From NCBI RefSeq assembly GCF_037940415.1, contig NZ_CP149798.1, positions 2,476,501 through 2,540,500 of the forward strand: a DNA stretch of 64,000 nucleotides, in the 5' to 3' direction. A program made the translations under genes and the position numbers. The notes under the pieces are model-generated. The model searched no databases. It was not told the DNA's origin and was given only the letters and a program-made list of their open reading frames with translations. Positions 1-7,273 of this stretch are shown one piece after another. The stretch comes from Streptomyces sp. f51 (GTDB lineage Bacteria; Actinomycetota; Actinomycetes; Streptomycetales; Streptomycetaceae). The first letter of the stretch is position 1, and each line of letters begins with the position of its first letter.

Positions 1-728
1 TGATGAGCGACACCCAGGCACTCAGCCGGGACCTGATCCCGCACACCTGGGAATGGGGCAACTACAGGAAGGTCTTCGACACCCCGGGCTTCCTCACCTG
101 GTGGAAGAACACCCTGCTGTACGCCGGATTCGGCACGGTCCTGACCGTCGTCTCGTCGATCCCCGTCGCCTACGCCCTCGCCAAGTTCCGCTTCCGGGGC
201 CGGAATCTGTCCCTGATGCTGGTCATCTCGATGATGATGCTGCCGCCGCAGGTCGTGATCATCCCCATGTACCTGTTCTGGGCGAAGCAGCTGGACCTGT
301 CCGGCACCCTGTGGCCGCTGATCATCCCCATGGCGTTCGGCGACGCGTTCTCCATCTTCCTGCTGCGCCAGTTCCTGATGACCATCCCGAACGAGTACCT
401 GGACGCCGCCAAGGTCGACGGCTGCGGGGATCTGCGGACGCTGCTGAAGGTCGTCCTGCCGATGGCGAAGCCGGGGATCGCGGCCGTCGCGCTCTTCCAG
501 TTCTTCTACGCCTGGAACGACTACTTCGGCCCGCAGATCTACGCGTCCGAGAACCCGGGCGCCTGGACGCTGAGTTACGGCCTGGAGTCGTTCAAGGGCG
601 CGCACCACACCGACTGGAATCTCACCATGGCCGCGACCGTCCTGGTCATGGCCCCCGTGATCCTCGTGTTCTTCTTCGCGCAGAAGGCGTTCGTCGAAGG
701 CGTCACGCTCACCGGAGTGAAGGGTTAA
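1..728 (+). CDS. carbohydrate ABC transporter permease (5' end outside window)
   Basis: This is a MalG/LacG-type inner-membrane permease of a sugar ABC importer. The reading frame enters from the left edge; the first ATG at 3 is probably internal, because only about 241 residues remain where the family has about 280-300 and the first membrane helix is missing. Five hydrophobic segments remain. The EAA-like loop that contacts the ATPase is visible around residues 131-150 (EYLDAAKVDGCGD followed by a Pro-rich return). It ends with TAA two bases before the glycosidase start, so it is co-transcribed with it. The sugar is probably a glucoside or GlcNAc-type oligosaccharide, inferred only from the next two genes. 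Confidence 0.93.
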   Translation, partial: MSDTQALSRDLIPHTWEWGNYRKVFDTPGFLTWWKNTLLYAGFGTVLTVVSSIPVAYALAKFRFRGRNLSLMLVISMMMLPPQVVIIPMYLFWAKQLDLSGTLWPLIIPMAFGDAFSIFLLRQFLMTIPNEYLDAAKVDGCGDLRTLLKVVLPMAKPGIAAVALFQFFYAWNDYFGPQIYASENPGAWTLSYGLESFKGAHHTDWNLTMAATVLVMAPVILVFFFAQKAFVEGVTLTGVKG

Positions 729-730
729 CC

Positions 731-1996
731 ATGAAACTCACCGTGGTCGGCGGAGGGTCGACCTACACCCCCGAACTCGTCGACGGCTTCGCCCGGCTCA
801 GGGACACCCTGCCCGTCGAGGAACTCGTCCTCGTCGACCCGGCCGCCGAACGCCTGGAACTGGTGGGCGGTCTGGCCCGCCGGATCTTCGCCCGCCAGGG
901 CCACCCGGGCCGGATCGTCACCACCTCCGACCTGGACGCGGGAGTGGAGGGCGCCGACGCCGTGCTCCTCCAGCTGCGCGTCGGCGGCCAGGCCGCCCGC
1001 GAGCAGGACGAGACCTGGCCGCTTGAGTGCGGCTGCGTCGGCCAGGAGACGACCGGCGCGGGCGGCCTCGCCAAGGCGCTGCGCACGGTTCCGGTGGTGC
1101 TGGACATCGCCGAACGCGTCCGCCGCACCAACCCGGACGCGTGGATCATCGACTTCACCAACCCGGTCGGCATCGTCACGCGCGCCCTGCTCCAGGCCGG
1201 CCACAGGACCGTCGGCCTGTGCAACGTGGCGATCGGCTTCCAGCGGAAGTTCGCCGGGCTGCTCGGGGTCTCCCCCACCGACGTCCATCTCGACCACGTG
1301 GGCCTCAACCACCTCACCTGGGAGACCGGTGTGCGTCTGGGCGGGCCCGAGGGCGAGAACGTCCTGCCCCGGCTGCTCGCCGAGCACGGAGACGCCGTCG
1401 CCGCGGACCTGCGGCTGCCCCGCTCCCTGGTCGAGCGCCTCGGCGTGGTCCCCTCGTACTACCTGCGCTACTTCTACGCCCACGACGAGGTGGTCGAGGA
1501 GCTGCGCACCAAGCCCTCCCGCGCCGCCGAAGTGGCGCAGATGGAACGGCAGTTGCTCACCATGTACGGCGATCCGGCGCTCGACCGCAAGCCGGAGCTG
1601 CTCGCGAAGCGGGGCGGCGCGTACTACTCGGAGGCGGCCGTCGACCTCGCCGCCGCGCTGCTCGGCGGGGGCGGCAGCCCCTACCAGGTGGTGAACACGT
1701 ACAACCGGGGAACCCTGCCGTTCCTGCCGGACGACGCGGTGATCGAGGTGCAGGCCGCGGTGAACGCCAAGGGGCCCGCCCCGCTGCCGGTGCCGGCCGT
1801 GGACCCGCTCCAGGCGGGCCTCATGGCGAACGTGACCGCGTACGAGGATCTCGCCCTGGAGGCCGCCCTGCGCGGCGGGCGCGACCGGGTCTTCCGGGCC
1901 CTGCTCGCCCACCCCCTGGTCGGCCAGTACGCCCTGGCCGACACCCTGACCGACCAGCTGATCGCGCACAACCGGGAGCACCTCGCGTGGGCATGA
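731..1996 (+). CDS. GH4-family 6-phospho-beta-glucosidase
   Basis: This 421-residue cytoplasmic glycosidase belongs to glycoside hydrolase family 4, whose members use NAD+ and a divalent metal to cleave phosphorylated glycosides by an oxidation-elimination route. The N-terminal Rossmann loop VVGGGSTYTPE (residues about 4-14) is typical. The motif IDFTNPVGI, the metal-cysteine context GLCNVAIGFQ and the metal-histidine context DHVGLNHLTW are all present. ATG 731 is chosen because it starts directly at the Rossmann strand and follows the permease stop by two bases; the open frame extends further upstream but would overlap the permease. Its last codons overlap the kinase gene (ATGA). Chitobiose- or cellobiose-type substrates are both possible. 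Confidence 0.92.
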   Translation: MKLTVVGGGSTYTPELVDGFARLRDTLPVEELVLVDPAAERLELVGGLARRIFARQGHPGRIVTTSDLDAGVEGADAVLLQLRVGGQAAREQDETWPLECGCVGQETTGAGGLAKALRTVPVVLDIAERVRRTNPDAWIIDFTNPVGIVTRALLQAGHRTVGLCNVAIGFQRKFAGLLGVSPTDVHLDHVGLNHLTWETGVRLGGPEGENVLPRLLAEHGDAVAADLRLPRSLVERLGVVPSYYLRYFYAHDEVVEELRTKPSRAAEVAQMERQLLTMYGDPALDRKPELLAKRGGAYYSEAAVDLAAALLGGGGSPYQVVNTYNRGTLPFLPDDAVIEVQAAVNAKGPAPLPVPAVDPLQAGLMANVTAYEDLALEAALRGGRDRVFRALLAHPLVGQYALADTLTDQLIAHNREHLAWA

Positions 1997-3027
1997 CGTC
2001 GACGGAAACCGGCGCCGGGACGGCCGCCGGGTCCTCTCCCGCGGACACCGCGTCCGATCCCGCGGGCCTCGTCCTGGCCATCGACGCCGGGAACAGCAAG
2101 ACCGATGTCGCCGTCGTGGCCGCGGACGGCCGGGTGACCGGCACCGCGCGCGCGGGCGGGTTCCGGCCGCCTGCGGTGGGCGTCGAGACGGCGGTGGACG
2201 TCGTCGCCGACGCGGTGCGGCGGGCCTTCGCCGAGGCGGGCGTCACCTCGGTCGGCCATGTCTCCGCCTGCCTCGCCAACGCCGACCTCCCGGTGGAGGA
2301 GGAGCAGTTGGCGGCGGCGCTGCACGCGCGCGCCTGGGGCGCGGGGGTGGAGGTGCGCAACGACACCTTCGCGATCCTGCGGGCCGGGATCGCCGAGCCG
2401 CGCGGTGTCGCCGTGGTCTGCGGGGCCGGCATCAACTGCGTCGGCATGCGGCCCGACGGCGAGACCGCCCGCTTCCCCGCCATCGGCCGCATCTCCGGTG
2501 ACTGGGGCGGCGGCTGGGGGCTGTCGGAGGAGGCCCTGTGGCACGCGGCCCGGGCCGAGGACGGCCGGGGCGGGGCGACCGACCTGGCCCGCACCCTGCC
2601 CGCGCACTTCGGCCTTGACTCCATGTACGCGCTCATCGAGGCACTGCACCTGGAGCGCATCCCGGGCGCGCGGCGGCACGAGCTGACCCCGGTCCTGTTC
2701 GCCACGGCGGAGGACGGCGACCCGGTGGCCCGGGCGATCGTCCACCGGCTCGCGGAGGAGGTGGTCGCGATGGCGACGGTGGCCCTGAACCGCCTCGGCC
2801 TGCTCGCCGAGGAGACCCCTGTCCTCCTCGGCGGCAGCATCCTGGCCGCCCGTCACCCCCTGCTCGACGACCGCGTCCACGAACTCCTGGCCGCCCGTGC
2901 GCCCAAGGCGGTCCCCCGGGTGGTCACCGCCCCGCCGGTCCTGGGCGCGGCACTCCTGGGCCTGGACCACGTACGGGCCGCGGGCGAGATCCACGCGCGC
3001 GTACGGGCGTTCTACGAAGGGGGCTGA
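1993..3027 (+). CDS. N-acetylglucosamine/glucosamine kinase-like protein (BadF/BadG/BcrA ATPase fold)
   Basis: The 344-residue protein belongs to the ASKHA sugar-kinase/ATPase fold. After about 30 low-complexity residues comes the phosphate-1 loop AIDAGNSKTDVAVV. A second phosphate-binding region, VVCGAGINCVGM, and the adenosine-side motif LGGSILAARHPLL follow in the expected order. It probably phosphorylates an amino sugar or glycoside delivered by the upstream transporter. ATG 1993 overlaps the glycosidase stop as ATGA, which implies translational coupling. Specificity between GlcNAc, glucosamine and a disaccharide cannot be read from sequence alone. A 284-bp gap with no recognisable gene separates it from the next operon. 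Confidence 0.85.
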   Translation: MTSTETGAGTAAGSSPADTASDPAGLVLAIDAGNSKTDVAVVAADGRVTGTARAGGFRPPAVGVETAVDVVADAVRRAFAEAGVTSVGHVSACLANADLPVEEEQLAAALHARAWGAGVEVRNDTFAILRAGIAEPRGVAVVCGAGINCVGMRPDGETARFPAIGRISGDWGGGWGLSEEALWHAARAEDGRGGATDLARTLPAHFGLDSMYALIEALHLERIPGARRHELTPVLFATAEDGDPVARAIVHRLAEEVVAMATVALNRLGLLAEETPVLLGGSILAARHPLLDDRVHELLAARAPKAVPRVVTAPPVLGAALLGLDHVRAAGEIHARVRAFYEGG

Positions 3028-3311
3028 GAGGCCCGCGGGACCGACGGCGCCGAGGGGGCGCCCGCGGCTCCCGGAGCGCCGTGACCTGGCACGCGGGGGC
3101 GGGAACCAATCGGATCCGGAACACGTGTTCATGAGAAGGGGGGTGGCGCGGGGGAAGCGTGCTGCGCCGTGATCCGAACAAGATCCAGGCAAGGCCTGTG
3201 CGGATGCCGGTACGGGCGGCGATACTTGCCGCCGTGCACGTACGCCGCCGGCCGCGCCTCCCGCGTCCGCGGTGGGCGTGACCGAGCGGAAGACCATGGG
3301 GGAGGTCGACA

Positions 3312-4811
3312 GTGACACACCCGCCGAAGGGCAGCGCGGCACCACCGGGGCGGGGCGCGCCGACGATGCCGGCCGTTCCGGCACAGTCCGGTTCCCCCCG
3401 TCCCCCGGACGGATCTCCTTCGCCCCAGGGCGGGTTCGGCGCCCCGCGGAGCGCTCCCCCCGCCGTGCCCGGCCCCGGCGCGGCCCCGCGGCGCACCGCG
3501 TGGGCGGAGGGCGTGGACCGGCTGCGCGCCGCGGCGACGACGGAACCGGGGCGGCTGCGGATCATCGGCGCCCTCCTCGCCCTGCTCGTCGTCGCGTTCG
3601 GCGCGGTCACCGCCTGGCAGATGACGGAACGTTCGGCCGCCGCCGACAACGTGCTGCACCGCAGCCAGCCGCTGAGCGCGAGCGCCGCCGACATCTACCG
3701 CTCGCTCGCCGACGCCAACACGGCCGCCTCCAGCGGCTTCCTGGCGGGTGGTCAGGAGACCCAGGAGACCCGCGAGCGCTACGAGCAGGACATCAGGACG
3801 GCCGCCGCGAAGCTGATCACCGCGGCCAACAGCTCCCAGGCGGGCTCGCCGTCGGCGAAGACCATCTCGCAGCTGAACGAACTGCTGCCCGAGTACAAGG
3901 GCCTGATCGAGCGGGCCCGTGCCAACAACCGCCAGGGCTACCCGCTGGGCGGCGCGTATCTGCGGTACGCGAACGACGTCATGCAGCGCCAGATGCTCCC
4001 CCGGGCCGAGCGGCTCTACCAGCGCGAGAACCAGCGGCTGAACGCCGACTACGCCGACGCCGAGCCCTACCCGTGGGCCGCGATCGCCCTCGGTCTCCTC
4101 GCGCTCGCCGCCCTGGCCTGGGCCCAGCGCCGCAACTACCGCCGTACGAACCGGGTGCTGAACCAGGGCATGGCCGCCGCGACCGCCGCGTCCCTGGTCG
4201 TGCTGCTGTGGCTCACCGTCGGGCACACCCTCGCCCGGTCCGGGCTCGACGAGTCCTACGACCACGGGGTCCGTTCCCTGAACGTGCTGCACGACGCCCA
4301 GATCGCGTCCCTGAAGGCACGGGGCAACGAGAACCTCACCCTGGTCAGCCGGGGCGCGGAGACCAAGGCACTGGCCGACCACAAGACCGTGGACCTGTAC
4401 GACTACAACTTCGACCACGACATGAAGGCGCTCACGCAGCACCTCGCGGACGCGGCCGGCCTCGCGGACGACAGCGCGGGCAAGAAGCCCGTCCAGGGCG
4501 CGACCGCCAACATGGAAGTCTGGAAGCACCGTCACGCGGAGGCCCGCAGGGCCGACGACGACGGCAAGTACCAACTGGCACTCGACCGGGTCATCGGCTC
4601 CGCCGACAAGAAGCCCACACGGGTGTGCTTCGACGGCGTCGACTCGAACCTGAGGGACGCGCTCACGCACGAGCAGGACGAGTTCCAGCGGGCGGCGGGC
4701 GACGGTCTGGGAGCCATGACCGGCCTCCCGGTCGGCGCGGCGGTCCTCGGCGTGCTGGCCGCCGCGGGCGCGGTGCTCGGGATCGGCCGCAGGCTTTCGG
4801 AGTACCGGTGA
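3312..4811 (+). CDS. glnX: GlnX-like four-TM membrane sensor
   Basis: This 499-residue membrane protein starts with a Pro/Ser-rich cytoplasmic tail of about 75 residues. Its first membrane helix (about 80-100) leads into a large helical extracytoplasmic domain, then helices near 255-275, 280-305 and 470-490. This topology and its position immediately before a glutamine-binding-type protein and PknG match GlnX (Rv0412c) of Mycobacterium tuberculosis, which passes the GlnH amino-acid signal to PknG. The GTG start at 3312 has a GGAGGT sequence just upstream. Overall sequence identity to the mycobacterial protein is probably low, so the assignment rests on topology and gene order. Confidence 0.75.
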   Translation: MTHPPKGSAAPPGRGAPTMPAVPAQSGSPRPPDGSPSPQGGFGAPRSAPPAVPGPGAAPRRTAWAEGVDRLRAAATTEPGRLRIIGALLALLVVAFGAVTAWQMTERSAAADNVLHRSQPLSASAADIYRSLADANTAASSGFLAGGQETQETRERYEQDIRTAAAKLITAANSSQAGSPSAKTISQLNELLPEYKGLIERARANNRQGYPLGGAYLRYANDVMQRQMLPRAERLYQRENQRLNADYADAEPYPWAAIALGLLALAALAWAQRRNYRRTNRVLNQGMAAATAASLVVLLWLTVGHTLARSGLDESYDHGVRSLNVLHDAQIASLKARGNENLTLVSRGAETKALADHKTVDLYDYNFDHDMKALTQHLADAAGLADDSAGKKPVQGATANMEVWKHRHAEARRADDDGKYQLALDRVIGSADKKPTRVCFDGVDSNLRDALTHEQDEFQRAAGDGLGAMTGLPVGAAVLGVLAAAGAVLGIGRRLSEYR

Positions 4812-4825
4812 GAGGGGGAACGGCG

Positions 4826-5851
4826 ATGATCGCACGACGGCTGAGGACGAGTCTGAGGGGCTGGGGCGGCGTGGGCGCGATGGCGCTCGCCTGTGCGACG
4901 GCGCTGATCCTCGCGCTGATGCTGCCGGACTCCGCCCGCGGGGACGGCGACACGGGCACCGGCGGGCCGGGCCTGGCCCAGGGCACCCAGGCCAGGGCCG
5001 AGAAGTGCGTCGACCCGCAGAACCGGAGCCTCGCCCCGTCGGGCGCGGACGGGGCGACGATCGACGCCATCAAGAACCGCAAGGACAGGAGGCTGATCGT
5101 CGGCGTCGACCAGAACAGCTACCACTGGGGCTACCGCGACCCGAACAACCCGAAGGCCGGCGGGGACCTGGAGGGCTTCGACATCGACCTGGTCCACGCG
5201 ATCGCCAAGAACATCCTGGGCGACGAGAACGCCGTCCAGTTCCGGGCCATACCCACCAGCCAGCGCATCCCCGCGGTCCAGCACGGCAAGGTCGACATGG
5301 TGGTGCGCACCATGACGATCAACTGTGACCGGCTCCGCGACGTCACGTTCTCCGCGCCCTACTTCCAGACCGGCCAGCAGGTGCTGGCCCCGGTGAACTC
5401 CGCCATCACGGGGTACGACAAGAGCCTGGCCGGCAAGAGGATCTGCTCGGCGGCCGGATCCATCGCGAACGAACGGCTGGCGGCGGACCGGGACGCGGGC
5501 AGGCTCGCCTCCTCCGCCGTGGTCCTGCCGCCCGTGCCCAACCAGCTGGACTGCCTGGTGCGCCTCCAGCTCGGCGAGGCCGACGCGGTGGTGACCGACG
5601 GCGCGCTGGCCGCGAGCCAGGCCGCCCAGGACCCCACGGTCGAGCTCAAGGGCGCCGCCTTCACCACCGAGTACTACGGCGTGGCGATGAAGCAGGGTGC
5701 CGACGACCTGGTCCGGCGGGTCAACCAGGTCCTGGCCGACTACCGCAAGGACGGCTGGCGGCAGTCGTACGACAAGTGGCTCGCCCCGACCCTCGGGCCC
5801 GGCTCTCCCTCGGAGAATCCACCCGTCGCCCAGTACGGGCAATCCGCCTGA
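4826..5851 (+). CDS. glnH: GlnH-like amino-acid-binding protein
   Basis: This 341-residue extracytoplasmic protein is an ABC-type solute-binding protein of the polar amino-acid class (SBP family 3). The mature part shows typical features: DLEGFDIDLVHAIAKNILG (about 110-130), VDMVVRTMTINCDRLRDV, and LDCLVRLQLGEADAVVTDG. The N-terminus is hydrophobic and contains ALAC, which resembles a lipobox, but the hydrophobic stretch continues for about 12 residues after the Cys, so a membrane anchor is as likely as lipidation. It follows glnX by 14 bp. In mycobacteria GlnH senses aspartate/glutamate for PknG rather than importing it; no permease or ATPase genes are adjacent here, which fits a sensing role. 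Confidence 0.88.
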   Translation: MIARRLRTSLRGWGGVGAMALACATALILALMLPDSARGDGDTGTGGPGLAQGTQARAEKCVDPQNRSLAPSGADGATIDAIKNRKDRRLIVGVDQNSYHWGYRDPNNPKAGGDLEGFDIDLVHAIAKNILGDENAVQFRAIPTSQRIPAVQHGKVDMVVRTMTINCDRLRDVTFSAPYFQTGQQVLAPVNSAITGYDKSLAGKRICSAAGSIANERLAADRDAGRLASSAVVLPPVPNQLDCLVRLQLGEADAVVTDGALAASQAAQDPTVELKGAAFTTEYYGVAMKQGADDLVRRVNQVLADYRKDGWRQSYDKWLAPTLGPGSPSENPPVAQYGQSA

Positions 5852-5920
5852 TACGACTGGAGAGTTGACCGGCCGCACACACCGAGCGCGCCGGGAACGC
5901 ACGAGAACGAGAGGTGATCG

Positions 5921-7255
5921 ATGGGCGTCACGGGACCCCCCGGGCCGGTGATGGACCGGGACGAGGCGGACCGTGCGCTGGCGCGCCTCGGCGCGGAGCA
6001 CGAGGCCATCGAGACCTCGCTCCTCGCCCTCCAGGACCACGCGGGCCGAAGACTCCTGGAGGGCGCGGAACTGACCGGCTCGACCCAGGAGCGCTGGGCG
6101 TCGGCGGAGGCGTCGATCACCCTGCTGTGGGCGTACTTCGACGCCTACTCGGACGCGCTGCGCTCCGCGCGGGACATCCGCTCGCGCCGGCGCTGGTCGA
6201 GCCGTGAGGACCTGGTGGAGCTTACGGAGCTGCTGCGCGGTTCGGGCATCACGGTCGCCGGTTCCACCACGGCCACCGCGAACGCGCCGACCCTGGCCGG
6301 CACCGGCAAGCTCAGCGAACGGTTCTCGCTCGCGGCCCTGGTGGACCGGATGAACGAGCTGTACGCGGCCTCGCTCGACATGGTCGTCACCGCGGACGCC
6401 GTCTGGTCCGCGCTGCCCGCCCGGATAGATTTACTGGCCGCGGAGCTCCAGCGCACCCGCGCGCTCGCGCACTCCGTGGGCGTGCGCCCCGGCGAGCACC
6501 CCTCGGGCGACGACCTGGAGCGGATCACCAGGACCCTGACCGCCCTGCGGGAGCGGGTGATCTCCGACCCGCTCGCCTTCTGGGTTCCCGCGCAGGGGAG
6601 TTCGGCCCCGGGCGGCGGGCGCCCGGACACCACGGCGTACGACCGTGAGGCGCGCGCCCTGGAGGAGGTGCGCCGGGAGATCGACGCGGTCCTGACCGTG
6701 CGCCAGGACGCCGAGGCGCGGCTGGTGAAGCTGCGGGACGTGCTCAGCCGTGCCGACCGCACCCTCGCCGAGGCGCGCAGTGCCCGCGGCGAGGTCCTCG
6801 CCAAGATCGCCGCGTCCGAGGTGCCGGCGGTCAGCGGTCCGCCGACGGCGCTCCAGGAGCAGCTCGCGACGGCCGCGGAGTACCGCAGGCACGCGCAGTG
6901 GCACCGCCTCTCACCGCTGCTGGAGGCGTTGGAGGAGAAGGCGGAGGACGAACTGCTGCGTGCGCGCGAGTCGTTGACGGCGGTCACCCAGCCGCTTGCG
7001 GTCCGCGCCGAGCTGCGCGGCCGACTCGACGCGTACAAGGCGAAGGTCGCCCGGCACGGCTTCGCCGAGGACCCGTTCCTGGTGGAGCGCTACGACGCGG
7101 CCCGGCGCATGCTGTGGAGCGCTCCCTGCGATCTGCGGGTGGCGGAGGAGGCCGTGCTGCGCTATCAGCGGGCGGCGGCCGAGCTGCTGAGCCCGCCGGT
7201 GCCGGAGCAGGGCGGACCTCATGACCGTGCGGACCGGAGGGGGCCCGACGCGTGA
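5921..7255 (+). CDS. coiled-coil hypothetical protein of the PknG operon, with a TTA codon
   Basis: The 444-residue soluble protein is rich in Ala, Arg, Glu and Leu, with long predicted helices and no recognisable enzymatic motif. ATG 5921 has GAGAGGTGAT upstream; an internal ATG at 5951 is an alternative start. It sits between the GlnH-like gene and the kinase, a position with no counterpart in the mycobacterial glnX-glnH-pknG set, and could be an adaptor between sensor and kinase. Codon 171 (6431-6433) is TTA, read in Streptomyces only by the developmentally controlled bldA tRNA. I saw no other TTA in the genes of this window. Function unknown. Confidence 0.8.
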   Translation: MGVTGPPGPVMDRDEADRALARLGAEHEAIETSLLALQDHAGRRLLEGAELTGSTQERWASAEASITLLWAYFDAYSDALRSARDIRSRRRWSSREDLVELTELLRGSGITVAGSTTATANAPTLAGTGKLSERFSLAALVDRMNELYAASLDMVVTADAVWSALPARIDLLAAELQRTRALAHSVGVRPGEHPSGDDLERITRTLTALRERVISDPLAFWVPAQGSSAPGGGRPDTTAYDREARALEEVRREIDAVLTVRQDAEARLVKLRDVLSRADRTLAEARSARGEVLAKIAASEVPAVSGPPTALQEQLATAAEYRRHAQWHRLSPLLEALEEKAEDELLRARESLTAVTQPLAVRAELRGRLDAYKAKVARHGFAEDPFLVERYDAARRMLWSAPCDLRVAEEAVLRYQRAAAELLSPPVPEQGGPHDRADRRGPDA

Positions 7256-7273
7256 GCGGTGAAGGGATGCGGT

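Noticed and set aside
53..730. Upstream extension of the GH4 frame
   Set aside because: It lies out of frame inside the permease and has no GH4 similarity; the enzyme starts at 731 with its Rossmann strand.
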